A stretch of 64,000 nt of DNA from Capsicum annuum (taxonomy: Eukaryota; Streptophyta; Magnoliopsida; Solanales; Solanaceae). The translations under genes and the position numbers were made by a program. Under the pieces are notes generated by a model, which ran no database searches, had not been told where the DNA came from, and was given only the letters and a program-made list of their open reading frames with translations. Within the stretch, counting starts at the first letter, position 1. Each line of letters opens with the position of its first letter. The stretch is from assembly GCF_002878395.1 (NCBI RefSeq), contig NC_061119.1, forward strand, positions 44,263,808 to 44,327,807, read 5' to 3'. This document shows positions 24,188-35,094 of the stretch, in pieces.

Positions 24188-24671
24188 CTTGTTGGGTACA
24201 CGGGAATTCCCCAAGTGAATATAATAATGAAATTGGTTTGAATGATGAATATCTTGTGGGGTAAATGGGAATCCCCCAAGAAAAACTTAATAACGAGATA
24301 CTTGTGGGGTGTACGACAATCCCCTAAGTAATCCTAATAATAATGTACTTGCGTGGTACATGGGAATCCCCCAAGTAAACTAAATAATGTAACCTTTGGG
24401 GTATATGTGAATCCCCTAAGGTTGTCTAAGGACATTGCTTGCAAGCAATAGTTGGTATGACGATACCATTAATGATAGACTTAGTTAATAGTAAATGGAA
24501 TTGCTGGTTTGGTTGTATGATAATGGTTTTAATTAGACAATAATGGTGGGGTGTAATATCTAACCGTGAAGGTGTGAGTCCAATGGACGAACACTGGAAA
24601 CTCATGTTTTCCGACATGAGGATAGGTCATAGCGACCATATACTTGTGGGGTAAATGAGAATCCCCCAACA
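24188..24671. repeat. Array of about 48-bp units, each a short hairpin (CTTGTGGGG ... CCCCCAAG)
   Basis: Units at about 24188, 24253, 24301, 24349 and 24394, plus a separated one at about 24643. Each reads CTTGTGGGGTA, a short loop, then GGGAATCCCCCAAG. The CTTG.GGGG and CCCCCAAG halves can pair, so each unit can fold into a stem-loop in RNA or single-stranded DNA. Unit spacing is 45-65 bp. Confidence 0.7.
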
Positions 24672-24883
24672 CTTGTATATATGTATCATAGAGAGTGAAG
24701 GGTACATAGGAATCCCGTACTCCTTTGGTATCTCCGATTTGTGTAGCTATACAAATTGAGGCCCATCCAGAGGGTTACACTGGACCCATATAGGTCATAG
24801 GTAGTTCTAGAAAAGTTAAGCTACACATTACCAGGTTAATGGTTTTAAATGAATGTTAAACTCAATTCCTTTTCCCGATATGG

Positions 24884-24884
24884 T

Positions 24885-24915
<31 letters not shown>

Positions 24916-24919
24916 GTGG
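24884..24919. repeat. (TA)n(TG)n microsatellite
   Basis: TATATATATATATATGTATG followed by GTGTGTGTGTGTG, inside LTR C. Confidence 0.9.
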
Positions 24920-25273
24920 TTGTGAATTCATATAGTTGGTTTACTTAGTTTTAAAGGTTTGCATTATTTTATCTTTATCTTGAGTGCATGCAAGCATTCA
25001 CCCGTTAACCCATCTTCAGATGGCTGTATCGCCATGCGATGTAAAAACTAACCATATAATTCCTCCTGCTCATTGATCGGATTTAGTGATAGTCAGTATT
25101 GGAATGAAGTGGTCAGATTCCATAGTTTGGATGCATGCATTACTTTACATACTTTTATCTTTTAATAGACTTTGGTTTTTGGCTATGGTCTGGGGTATAT
25201 CCCGACTAGATACTCTTTGGTTTGGATTAGAGGCTTTGTATGGACAACTGTGGACTTGCGTATGGAATGGTCA

Positions 25274-25274
<1 letters not shown>

Positions 25275-25310
<36 letters not shown>
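25275..25310. repeat. (AT)n microsatellite
   Basis: About 18 AT units inside LTR C. The matching site in the 3' LTR (27668-27712) is a shorter, interrupted AT/CA tract. Confidence 0.9.
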
Positions 25311-25314
<4 letters not shown>

Positions 25315-25555
25315 GATTATCATTTTTGGTTTGGTTGGTTGGTCATTGGATGGATTGACTTGGTTGGGTTGGTCTAGTAAGTAGACCTATCCCAAAGTCA
25401 TTATATCTTCTAATTTACTATATTTTTATATGTTTGGAATTCATCTAACTCAGGGTTATGTTGGTTTTTTGTATTGGGTCTCAGGGGTGGTCTCCAGTCC
25501 CAGTTGGACTTGAGATGCCCATTGTGATTAGTCATTGGTTTGGGTTATTTCAATT

Positions 25556-25567
25556 TGGTATCAGAGC
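25556..25567 (+). other. Primer-binding site of element C
   Basis: TGGTATCAGAGC, exact complement of the 3' end of plant initiator tRNA-Met, 3 bp after the LTR. Confidence 0.85.
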
Positions 25568-25766
25568 TAAGGTTTCAGTGTTATGGTGTGTCCACAAAGC
25601 TGTGTCGAGTAGATTCTTGCTTATGGGTTTGTTGTGAACCACACTTATAATCAGGAGGCTACATTGCATTTAGGAATGGTTTACTTTCTTTTTGTTCTAC
25701 TTTTGGGCTATGGAGTCTAAGGTCTTGAACTCTTCCCTTAATCTTTTTTTGTTTACTTTTCAGATC

Positions 25767-27345
25767 ATGTCTTTCAATTATCTAAAGTTCATGGAAACTC
25801 ACCTGTCCTACTTTTGGATGAAATGGATGGATCTCGTCCAACTCATGGGGCACAGACCCGATCAAAGGTTGCAGTTTCTGATTTTCCTCATGAAGTTCCA
25901 CCGATCTTCACTAACCCTACTCCGAAAGGTGGCATTCATGATCAGTCATCTCAAGAAGAGATTACCAATGCTTAGTTTTAACATTGTATTTATCTATTGA
26001 GGTAGATAGTGACAACTCTATCACATTAGTCTGGTCCTATTAGTACAGGAAAGAATAAGGCAAGGTCAGAAAATATGCAGAGTAAGAGGTCTCAGTTTTC
26101 TAAACAAAGTAGAGGTCAATAGTATGGTGGTAAGTAGTTTAAGAGGAAGAGTTAGGTGGGTCCTAACTCCTGTTCTATGGATAGTACTCCCTACCCAAAG
26201 CCGTTAGGAGACAAATAATTTTAGATTGGTAATTCTTCTAGGGCATAAGGTGCCCAATATTGGGTCAATAGGGACAAATACACAATATTCTATTCTTCTT
26301 ATAGATTTTATGGTCGGTCATACCATGGTTAATGCAAAGAAAAGAGGAATCATTATTTTAATTGTGATCAGTTAGGTCATATGTAATAGGAGTGTCCCAT
26401 AAGGATTGCTATTTGTGCAAATAGAACACTAGTTACCACTTCTCTAGATCTTCCACTAAGGTATGTTGGCTTTGGGTCTAGTACTAGTCGGGATCTTCTC
26501 AATGACCTCACTTTTCTCAGAAGTTTGAGGCATCTTCTGATGCTGACACTTGTATGTTGCAAACTCTATTTCAATTATATGTATTAGTTACTTGGTTCGG
26601 GGTCTCCTATCTCTTATGTTACCCCACTTGTGGCTGTGTTTTTTTTTTTGGAGCCCAAGATTATTTTGGACTCTTTTTCTATTTTACCTTGGTAGGTGAC
26701 TCGATGATTGCCAAAAGGATCTATAATGGGTGTGTGGTATCTATTGGTAGTAAAGGAGACTATGGTGGATTTGTTTGACTCAGGTATGGTGGATTTCGGT
26801 GTTAATCTAGGGATGGATTGGTTACACTCGTTCTATGTATCATTAGACTGTTGGACTGGTAAGGTTGTCTTTAGGATCCTTGATGAGTCGGTTATGGGAT
26901 GAGAGGATGGTTTCCTGGCTATCAAGGGAAAGGTTATGTAATATCTTAGAGCTCAAAGATTGATCTCCAAATGGGGTGTTTCTATTATTATTTGGTTTAG
27001 GTTAAAGATTCCAACTTGGAAAGTCCTTTGTATTCGGTTTTGGTGATGAATGAACTTTTTGAGGTCTTTCCTGATGACCCTCATGGTGTCCTTCTAATGG
27101 GGAGATTGAGTTTGGGATTGACGTTGTTTGGATGTTTGTCCAATTTCTATTCTTTCTTTATAGAATGGTTCCGGTTGGGTTAGAGGAGCTTAAGGAGCAA
27201 TTAAAGATCCCTTTAGATAAAGGTTTCTTCCATCCTATTGATTCTCCATGGAGTGTTCCCTTTTCTTTTATGTATAAGGAGGATAGTTTTCCTTGGAAAT
27301 GCATGGGTTGTTGGTGGGTGAATGAGGGATTTAGAGTGTCCTCCT
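25767..27345 (+). pseudogene. Element C: gag, protease and RT-start remnants
   Basis: From about 25830 one frame reads GSRPTHGAQTRSKVAVSDF and PPIFTNPTPKGGIHDQSSQ, a gag N-terminus; most of the capsid is deleted. Near 26345-26400 a damaged knuckle reads NCDQLGHM, stop, ECP. Protease follows with GSPISYVTPLVA near 26600, VGDSMIAKRIYNGC near 26695 and DFGVNLGMDWLHSFYVSLDC near 26790. Near 27165 the RT N-terminus reads VGLEELKEQLKIPLDKGFFH and PIDSPWSVPFSFMYK, then similarity stops. Multiple frameshifts and deletions; not functional. Confidence 0.75.
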
Positions 27346-27600
27346 TGTGAGGTGGACCATATATATATATTCTATATAGGGTGATTGTTAAGTAGTGCAT
27401 GGTGGTTGATAGAAACTAAGTATAAATCTTAGATGTTATTATTGATGAAAGAAGTATGTGAGCTTGGGGATAACAATGCGAAAATTGTAGAGGTGGAGTA
27501 TTAGGTTGGATGAGGTGTGCAGAAGGAGGCAAGGATGCTAACTTGGGAATACAACAGTGGTAAAGTTGTGACAATAGTGGGAAAGTTGTGACAATAGTGG
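27346..27600. other. Non-matching filler inside element C
   Basis: Between the broken RT and the 3' LTR. It includes a short AT tract (27360-27375) and a perfect 20-bp tandem duplication of AAAGTTGTGACAATAGTGGG (27562-27601). I see no gene. Confidence 0.5.
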
Positions 27601-27954
27601 GACTATTTGGTTTGGTTTAGAGTCTTTGTATGGACAACTGTGGACTTAGGTATGGAATGGTCATGATAAATTTATATATAAATACATACATATATATACA
27701 CACACAAACACATTGGATTATCATTTTCGATTTGGTTGGTTGGTTATTAGATGGCTTGACTAGGTCAGGTTAGTCTAGTAAGTAGACCTATCTCAAAGTC
27801 ATTATATCTTCTAATTTGCTATCTTGTTATATGTTTGGAATTCAGCCAACTCAGGGTATTTGTTGGTTGGTTGGATTGGGTATCAAGGGTGGTCTCCGAT
27901 CCCGATTAGACTTGAGCTGCCCATTACGACAAGGCCATGGTTTGGGTCATGTCA
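27601..27954 (+). repeat. Truncated 3' LTR of element C
   Basis: Matches 25200-25552 in order: GTCTTTGTATGGACAACTGT, the AT-rich tract, TTGGTTGGTTGG, AAGTAGACCTATC and a GGTTTGGGTCATGTCA end. The first 2 kb of the LTR are missing. Confidence 0.75.
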
Positions 27955-28756
27955 TAACCATACCAAATTTGATGTTATATACTTGATGGAGTAATCAAAT
28001 TTTTCATCTGAGGTTGTTTCGGACAAATTTGGGCTCTACACTCATATTTTATTATCTTAACTTTCGATCAATAGGTCGAAATAAACTCGGGTGTCTAAGG
28101 ATCCGAACCGAAGGTTCACCTAGCCTAAAATCGTCATTTTGGAATTGTTGCCGAAGTCAGAATTTGCATACGAGGTTGTTTTACTAAAGTTTTTGCCCGG
28201 TGGTTATTTGGAACCAGCGAAGACTTCAAAATAGGGAAATAGCTATAAAAGCAACAAAATGCTCGGTAACCTATCTGTCAGTTCCAGCAGGTCATAAATG
28301 ATTTGGGTCAGCTATAAAAAAGCTCCAACGGTGAAAATAAGTGGAAATATGGAAATGACATAAAGGGCAATTACATTTGATCTTTGAAAATTAAAATAAA
28401 GGGTCACTTTAATGTTATAAAGTCTTGTAAGGGGTAAGAAGATCAAAATTCCCTAACCCTAAGTAAAAAAAAAACTAAAAATTGAATGAAATTAACATAG
28501 GAGTATGGCACACTGCTATAACAAAGGGTAGAATCCGTGCCACACCCTTATTACAGAGGTTATCCTCTATGGCACGCCGCTATCACGAAGGCTTACTGCC
28601 TCAGGGTTCTAAAATGACCTCGAACCCCATTTAAAAATTCCAAAACTTTACCAAAATACCTTTTTAACATCCCTAAACATGATTCAAGTCAAAAATCAAC
28701 ATTACGCACATGAAAGGGTCAAAAATAAAATAGTTGAAATTTTACGGGGTCTTATA
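27955..28756 (-). mobile_element. Distal part of the LTR of element A
   Basis: Noncoding stretch ending in ACGGGGTCTTATA at 28756. Its reverse complement TATAAGACCCCG resembles an LTR start of the TGTAAGACCCCG type and pairs as an inverted end with the TGTCATGACCC terminus at 20039. I therefore read it as the far end of LTR A, separated by element C. The join at 23227/27955 has only a weak target duplication, so the assignment is an inference; it could be a fragment of a different LTR. Confidence 0.5.
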
Positions 28757-28930
28757 AGGTGGGTATTTTTTAATTCAAGGTGTGTTTATTATTTATTATA
28801 TTGAGGTAGCATGCCTAGTAGTGACCCAACTCTTGGTGACATTCGAACTATATAATCGTGACACTGCATAGTCCTAATAGACATAGTGACTCTTTCCCAT
28901 GAACCTTATTGCTTTCCCTCGACATTAACA
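28757..28930. other. Unassigned DNA
   Basis: No gene or repeat recognised between LTR A and the MITE. Confidence 0.5.
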
Positions 28931-28933
28931 TAA

Positions 28934-29145
28934 GAGGTAGTTTAGTTAGAAAAGAGTTATCCCAGAATAATCAATCCTGAAATTAGTTATTCCCCATATG
29001 TATGGGATAACTTTTCCCATCACCATTGTTTTAATGGTGAAATAAATAATTCTGGTATTAATTAATACCTCACACCAAACATAGAATAAAATAGTTTATT
29101 TTATTCTAGGACTAGTTATCCCTTATACCTCATACAAATGACCCC
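28934..29145. mobile_element. MITE, probably Tourist/PIF-Harbinger type
   Basis: A 212-bp AT-rich unit without coding capacity. Its ends are imperfect inverted repeats: GAGGTAGTTTAGTTAGAAAA...GTTATCCCAGAATAA on the left, against GGGGTCATTTGTATGAGGTA...GATAACTAGTCCTAGAATAA read from the right. TAA flanks both sides (28931-28933 and 29146-29148), the target duplication expected for PIF/Harbinger. The superfamily call is moderate; the folded-repeat structure is clear. Confidence 0.6.
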
Positions 29146-29148
29146 TAA

Positions 29149-30630
29149 GTATCATATAAACTAAGTTTTTGTTCAAGATTAGTTGAATGCTTTAGCTGTT
29201 TCTTGACATTCAGAAGAGCATCTTAGATTATCTTAGATATCCTATTCATTTGGAGAACTATTTACTTTGGAAGTAATCTTTCTTTTCTTTGATTTTTGAG
29301 TAAATTATGGTGATCGTGGTGCTTCATAGAGCAGAATTCGTCTAAAGAATACAGAAGAAAAATTATGGTGGACATGTTATGTATGATAGCAACATAAATC
29401 TTAAGGTATGTAGATTTTAGTAGGCATTTTCTTGATAGCTATTGGATGCTCTGAAAACAGCCTTGAACGTTTTACTTGGCTAGTACAGAAAACAAATTGG
29501 TCTGTTCTACTTTTCTTGATGATTAATTTGAAATACAATGATATGTATTTATAGTAATGTTATAGTTTTTGAATTATAGAGAGATAATGATAAAGAGTTG
29601 GGATAACATTATTTTAAATTCAAAAATAAGTAAAAATAAGTACAAATAGTTGAGGTAAATTAAAAATAAAAAATTATAGAGGTAGTTATAATCAATGTTA
29701 ATTTAAAATTGTTATTTTGTTGAAATATCTTTTAGTTGCTCAAAATTAGGATTAGTTGAGTTAAAAGGGATTTGTAGCTTGAGAAAATTAAAGGAAAGGT
29801 GTCGTTTAAGTCTTGAATGAAGGATTGGTGACATTAACCAACTTAAAGGGTCAAACTTAATTAGGAAACTTAATTAAGTTAATTATAGACTAGATTAATA
29901 TTTCAAAACTTTTTAATCTTTTCAAAAATACAATTCAACCCACATCCCTCTTCTCTCTAAATCAACTATCTCTCCCCTCTCCCCCCTCTCTCTATCTCAA
30001 CTGTGTCTTAAGATTCTCCCAACCAATAGCTCTGTAAATTTCTTCCTTCAATCTTTGGCGACTTCAACCTCCTAGCGAAAATAGTTGGGCTTCGAGTTTT
30101 TTTTCGACTTTCGACCATCAATCAATGTGACAACATTGCTTTTCGGTGAAAACAACTTCGAGTTCTTCGTCGTCCTTTTTCTTCTCTCAAAGATAAAAAT
30201 TAGGGCTTTTTAGTTATTAAGAAAAAAAGGAACTTGATCTAACTTCTCTTCTAGTAATTGATTAACAATTTTAATATTTGTTGCTTAAATTTGAAATAGG
30301 GACTGAAGAAAAAACTAATTTCTGGTATTTCTTCTCTTCTCTTTCCAGAGTGAAATATGATTTTTTGTTGTTATTGTAGTTCTTGTTGTTGAGCTGTTGA
30401 TTCAATTTATTGGTGTCTATTGAGTTTTTTGAAGTTTTATTTTTGTTGTTTGTGTTTGTACAAATAAAACAACAATTTTGGTATTTTTGGTCACTGTTGA
30501 TGTTCTTGGTGTTTGTGTTGTGTTGGTGTTGTTGGGTTGATTTGTTGTTGTTCTCGGTAAAAATGGTGTATCTGATATTAAGTAGAGATATTGTTGTTGT
30601 TCTATTGAATAAAATCTTGCTACTGTGCAA
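29149..30630. other. Noncoding region upstream of the Ulp1-like gene
   Basis: No gene recognised. It holds a CT-rich tract (29940-30000, CTCTCT/CCCCTC runs), then text with GAGTTTTTTTTCGACTTTCG and ATTAGGGCTTTTTAGT that looks like an untranslated leader, then a strongly G/T-rich stretch (30355-30600). It may be promoter and 5' leader of the Ulp1-like gene at 31139, but no start site can be fixed. Confidence 0.4.
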
Positions 30631-30635
30631 CAGGT

Positions 30636-30732
30636 GAACCATCTGATACAATAGATGAACCATCTGATATAACAGATGAACCATCTGATGCAACAGATGA
30701 ATCATCTTATGCAATAGATGAACAGTCTGTTG
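30636..30732. repeat. 21-bp tandem array, four and a half units
   Basis: Units GAACCATCTGATACAATAGAT and variants start at 30636, 30657, 30678, 30699 and 30720. Each contains ATCTG followed by the inverted CAGAT-like half, so each unit is a near palindrome. An antisense open frame across it (QMVHLLY repeated) is only a by-product of the 21-bp period. Confidence 0.85.
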
Positions 30733-30789
30733 GATGAAATCCTATCAACTATTCCAACAGGATGACATGTCCAAGACTTTGATTTCTTC

Positions 30790-31030
30790 CAATAGATAAT
30801 TCATCTGCTGCGACAGATGACGCTTCTACTAGAAGAAATCTAAACATTATTAATAGTTGATCTATTGCATAGACCAGTCATCTATTTTAACAGATGAGTT
30901 ATTTTTTGAAAGAAATCACAATAGTACAAAAATTATTTTTATTGTTTACAATAGATGACTCATCTGTTGATGTAGGAAAGTTATATGTTGTAACAGATAA
31001 CACACTTATTGCAACATGTGTGATCTGTTG
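30790..31030. repeat. Dispersed CATCTGTTG / CAACAGATG palindromic repeats, 5' of the Ulp1-like gene
   Basis: Scattered copies: ATTCATCTGCTGCGACAGATG near 30800, CATCTATTTTAACAGATGA near 30880 and GACTCATCTGTTGATG near 30957. They share the CATCTG...CAGATG motif of the tandem array but are not in register. Confidence 0.65.
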
Positions 31031-32087
31031 CAACTGTTATTTTATTGTGTTGTATATGATAGATTTACTGTTAACCATCTTTAATGATGCTTTAATCAAT
31101 TATAATCTTTTTTATTTTCCTGTTAGTTTTTAGATAATATGGATTCCAAAAGAAAATAAACCGAATCAAATCCAAGTAAAGGAACAAGTGAAGCAGCTAG
31201 GCTATATCCACCACGCTATGAGCTTGCTTTACAAGAGTTATCTTAATCAGAAGCAGAAAATAATGATCAGGGGGATGAGGAATATTTCAAAAGAGATGAT
31301 CCCAATGATAATATCCCTTCCACTAAAGAGTTGATCAAAAACTTCAGCATTGATAGTTATCCTATGAGAATGTAGTGCGATGGTGCAACAGATTTAACTG
31401 GTGAATTTATGGGTAAGTCATCCATGGAAAAATCTTTGGATGCCTTCAAAAAAATACCTACAGACCAAAAATTAGATGTTTATTTCAGGGACAACTTCTT
31501 TGGTCAATTTCTTGATTTGTCGGAGGACAACAATGCTCTTTTTCAAATAAAAATAGTATATGATCTTCTCAAATGTAGGTTTATGTATGAAAATAAAGAG
31601 AAGATGGATAAGGTGTGGATAAATTATTGTGGCATGCCTATTTGTTCTGGTTGGAAGGAGTTTTCCATAATTACTGGACTAAAATGTGATACTCCTTCTC
31701 CTTCTCAAGTAATACCTATTCTAACCCAAAAAAGCACCCCGCACACCCAAAGAAGGCAAAGGCAAGTCAAGTGATGGTGATGGCTTGGTGTCCCTTGTTG
31801 TTTCAATCTTTAAAAACAAAAATCTAATAGAAGCGTTGAAAGGTAAAAGTATTCAAAGAAGCACAAGCAATCATTGTGCTTGGTTTGGTTTGGTTTGTAC
31901 ATAATATTCTTTGGGCGAGAGACATTAACAACAACATACCACTGGTTTAATAAAGATCTTTAAGAATCTTGAGGAATTTAATAGCTATCCTTGGGGTTAT
32001 GAAAGTTTTAAAATGACTGTAAAATATTTGTTGACTTTGTTAACGCCAAAGACAGTCAACTTATATGGCTTGCCATGGGCTTTCATG

Positions 32088-32162
32088 GTAAATGTTTCCT
32101 TTATTATGATTCATTTAATTTTTATTGAATAATGCTTTTAATTTATTGACGTTATTTTATAG
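32088..32162 (+). other. Intron 1 of the Ulp1-like pseudogene
   Basis: Donor ATG|GTAAATG and acceptor TTTTATAG|TCTTTGG. Removing it joins LYGLPWAFM to SLAFEVIPYLRQ, matching what I recall of the family. Confidence 0.65.
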
Positions 32163-33014
32163 TCTTTGGCATTTGAAGTCATTCCTTATTTGAGACAACA
32201 AGTTAACTACCAAGAAGAAATTTCATGTCCAATAATCCTGAGATGGTTGTCGGCCAAAACCGATAAAAATGCAAAATGTCTTGATCTTTTCAACCCCCGA
32301 AGGATGCAATAAGTCTAATTCTAATTAAGCTTTTTTTAATAATTATTTTTTAAAATAATTTAATCATTATTCTAACATATGTACTAATTTATTTTAAATT
32401 GTGCATCCATGGCTTGTTCCGACCAATCGACAGTTAAAGATTCTATTTTTTCTTACTTTTTGATCTGTACAAACTCTATTGAGCCCTAAGTTCATAGATA
32501 GAATAAAAAAGAAATTGTTTGGAGCAACAACTATCATAAGAAAAATAATAATTTTGGAGGGTGGGCTTGTTGTTGCTGATGGCGTTAGTGATGATGGAGC
32601 TGTTGCTGGTGGTAGTGGTATTGCTGTTTGGGCTAATAATACTCCTTTGCAATTTTTGAAACGACAAACCATTATGATTATGATCATAATGGTTTTACAA
32701 GTTTCTCCCCTCCAAGTGAATATTCTGGATGCAAATGACAACCGCAAGGCAAAATATGATGGCATGATTAATGCTATTAATGCATTAACTACTTCTATAA
32801 AGAAGACATCTAAGAGGGGTGTCATTCCATCAAAGAGGATTTCATATCCATACACTCCATTAGAGATTTTGGAGGTTAAGAGAATGAGGAAACAAATTTT
32901 CAAGGCATCATCAAGCATAAAAAAAAACTGCAAGTCCTATGTCTTTGTCTTGCACTTTTGATCAATGTACAAGGGCCACAGGAGAGCAACATGAGCTGAA
33001 GAAGGTGAATATAT

Positions 33015-33475
33015 ATCATCTGTTCTAACAAACAAATAGACTACATATCTATTGAAATAGATGACACATCTGCTGAAAATTATCAAATAGATATGTGAAT
33101 TTGTTACAATAGTGTTGCATCAGACGCATTATCTATTACAACATATGTCTCATCCATTTTAGCAAATCAAACAGGTTTTTTTACTATTTTAATTTGTACC
33201 AATAAATGGCCTATCTGCTACAACAGATGGGTAATCTGTTGGGACAAATTAAATCAAGACTTTCTACTGTTTTAGTATTTCCAAATAGATGGTGTCATAT
33301 GTTCCAACAGATGGATCATCTATTAGATATTATCATACAAGTCCTCCTCTTATTTTAATTTGTCCCAATAGATGATCCATTTGTTATAACAGATAGGTAA
33401 TCTATTAGTACAATTTAAAATAGGAGAAAGACTTGTTTGATTTGGTAAAACAGATGCGTTATCCTTTTCCATTTT
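33015..33475. repeat. Dispersed CATCTGTTG / CAACAGATG repeats in an intron of the Ulp1-like gene
   Basis: Many copies, for example ACAGATGGGTAATCTGTTGGG near 33222, TTCCAACAGATGGATCATCT near 33302 and GATGATCCATTTGTTATAAC near 33370. Sequence between the 32480-32960 and 33500-33750 coding blocks. Confidence 0.65.
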
Positions 33476-34543
33476 TTTGTATCTGTGTGATTAGCATTGA
33501 CAATTATGGCTTTTCGTGTCGATGTCATAGTAGAAGCTACTACTGAACAACATAATATCACAGTTGATAATCCATTAACCATTTCCAAAGATGAATAAAA
33601 AGTGAAATCTCTTAGTCCATAAGAATCAAAGATTTACCCGTTTGAAGGGTTCAACATCTCAAAAGAGGCTCCAAAAAAACTAAGAAAGTTGACCGACGAC
33701 TATTCAAAATAGATTGCCTATAGGCTATTAAAGCTTCATGTATACAGGTACATAAATCATTTTTAAAGATATTGATTTATACAATTCTTGTTGTAAAAGC
33801 ATGACATTAACACATATAAATCTTGCAAAACAAAATGATGAACTCTATAAAGTGAACGAATTGGGTCTTGGTTTTGACATGTTCGACTTTGTTGTTGCAC
33901 ATTCAGAATGAAGAATTTGTTCTATTTGATGTCACAGCCATACATCTTACTATTAATAATTAATTTAATTGTATTTTTGTATTAATTTTATTATCACATA
34001 ATCTGAAATATTTGATAATATGTACAACACATCGAGGTTTTTTAAGTATCTTTGAAAGAAGGCCAAGTTAAAAACACAAGAACAATACAAATATATGACA
34101 TGCAATTATTTATACAAAGTTTATATCAATAATACCTACGATAGGTATTGTCAACAACAATCGAAAGTTTCCCAAAATGAGGAATGCTTAATCAACATCA
34201 TCAAAGGTTTTAGCATTCTAGCTGGCTTACCTTGACATTTAGTCGATGAAGTGTAAATCTCAATCAATTGCGGTGATGAATTCTATTGTGTGTTAGCTGT
34301 CATCATCTTAAAAGAGAGGCGTATTCGAGTGTATGTCTCGATGTCAGGGAGGAGACATTTTGATCCAACATATGAGATACAAAAGTTGGCCAAAATATTG
34401 CCTAATTACCTAGATATATGTGGTTTTTTAGACCAAAAGGTTCGTACTAATTGGTCGACGATTGAAGCATACTGGGATAAAATGGGCAATCCATTTGATG
34501 TAGAATATGTTGAAGGAATTTTTCAACAACACATTGGTATCCT

Positions 34544-34643
34544 GTAAGTATCAATCAAGTATCATGATTTATTTTCATTTCATAAATTTAACAATGCTTA
34601 CATTAATTTCAAGATATAGGTTATCTGATTTTTACAAATGCAG
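34544..34643 (+). other. Last intron of the Ulp1-like pseudogene
   Basis: Donor CCT|GTAAGTA and acceptor AAATGCAG|GGATTG, both canonical. Splicing makes the continuous active-site segment HIGILDCGLFVVAY. Confidence 0.75.
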
Positions 34644-35094
34644 GGATTGTGGTCTTTTTGTTGTCGCTTACGTCGAGTATTTGAGTGATGGACTACAAGT
34701 ACCAAATGATGGACTTGATGCTGGATTACTCCGTAAAATATATGCTACTATTTTATAGAAATACAGAGAACCAAAGGCTCAAAAACCATACGCAAGCGAC
34801 ATTACAGATCCACGACGACCAAAGATGAATTCCATAGCACCAGATGAATAACAACCTGTCCATATCTAGTAGCTCTTTACTTTCAGAGTAATAATCTCTC
34901 CTTAGGAATTATTGGCACCAAAACTTAAATTTTTGATTTATTTGTTGAGTAGATCATTTGTACCCATAACAATTGTTTACATCTCATTTATTTGTTGAGT
35001 TACTTCATGTAATTTCTAAAGGCTTTGAGCTATTTTATTTTATCTATGTTATCCTTAGATTTGAACTTATAAATTAAAATGGAATACTAGATTT

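Larger units (their letters stand above)
23228..25552 (+). repeat. 5' LTR of element C
   Basis: 2,325 bp, TGAAA...TTTCA inverted ends. It contains a run of GGGG/CCCC hairpin units (24188-24671), a (TA)n(TG)n tract (24884-24919) and a long (AT)n tract (25275-25310). Apparent open frames inside it have no family resemblance. Confidence 0.75.
23228..27954 (+). mobile_element. Ty3/gypsy element C, forward, with 5' LTR and truncated interior and 3' LTR
   Basis: 5' LTR 23228-25552 has termini TGAAACACCC and GGGTTATTTCA. A perfect initiator tRNA-Met site follows at 25556-25567. The interior (25553-27600) holds remnants of gag, zinc knuckle, protease and the RT start in the correct order, then jumps at about 27345 to non-matching DNA. 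The last 354 bp (27601-27954) match the end of the 5' LTR. Flanks TAATT (23223-23227) and TAACC (27955-27959) match at 3 of 5 positions, both differences C/T, a weak target duplication. It lies inside the LTR of element A. Confidence 0.75.
5755..28756 (-). mobile_element. Ty3/gypsy chromovirus-like element A, reverse strand, with three nested insertions
   Basis: Reading on the minus strand the order is: long 5' LTR (28756 to 20039, interrupted by element C), primer-binding site (20035-20024), gag (19814-18404), solo LTR E1 inserted (18403-14396), protease (14395-13925), reverse transcriptase (13924-13162), LINE inserted (13148-6479), RT C-terminus and RNase H (6465-5755). The element is cut off after RNase H at about 5755, so integrase and the 3' LTR are missing. 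Removing each insertion and one target-duplication copy restores protein continuity, which proves the nesting. Stops and frameshifts are many, so it is dead. The gag, protease and RT text fits the Tekay/Del-like chromovirus branch; that lineage call is inference. Confidence 0.85.
31139..34860 (+). pseudogene. Ulp1-like (peptidase C48) gene with DUF1985 domain, degenerate
   Basis: Start: ATG at 31139. Exon 1 carries an acidic N-terminus with three in-frame stops, then DUF1985 (FFGQFLDLSEDNNALFQIKI, VWINYCGMPICSGWKEFSI). A frameshift follows near 31735, then YPWGYESFKMTVKYLLTLLT. A GT-AG intron spans 32088-32162. Exon 2 (FEVIPYLRQQVNYQEEISCP) ends at a lost donor (GCAATAAGTC). Later exons include 32480-32960 (KRGVIPSKRISYPYTPLEI), 33500-33750, 34050-34543 and 34644-34860, with an intron at 34544-34643. 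The C48 domain keeps the nucleophile (ILDCGLFVVAY, Cys at 34648). The expected His is Tyr (34284-34286, DEFYCVLAV) and the expected Asp is Val (34335-34337, RVYVSM). SUMO-protease-like families of this kind are often spread by MULE transposons; whether this copy was is unknown. Confidence 0.8.

Noticed and set aside
25086..25358. 90-codon frame crossing the (AT)n tract in LTR C
   Set aside because: The Tyr-Ile repeat is the microsatellite; the 3' LTR copy does not keep the frame.
30636..30732. Regular 21-bp repeats as a possible CRISPR-like array or a repeat protein (QMVHLLY on the minus strand)
   Set aside because: Units are directly adjacent with no unique spacers, in a plant nuclear context. 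The antisense frame exists only because 21 is a multiple of three, and it has no other protein features.
32394..32933. 179-codon minus-strand open frame
   Set aside because: It lies opposite the recognised Ulp1-like exon (32480-32960 plus strand) and shows no family features of its own.
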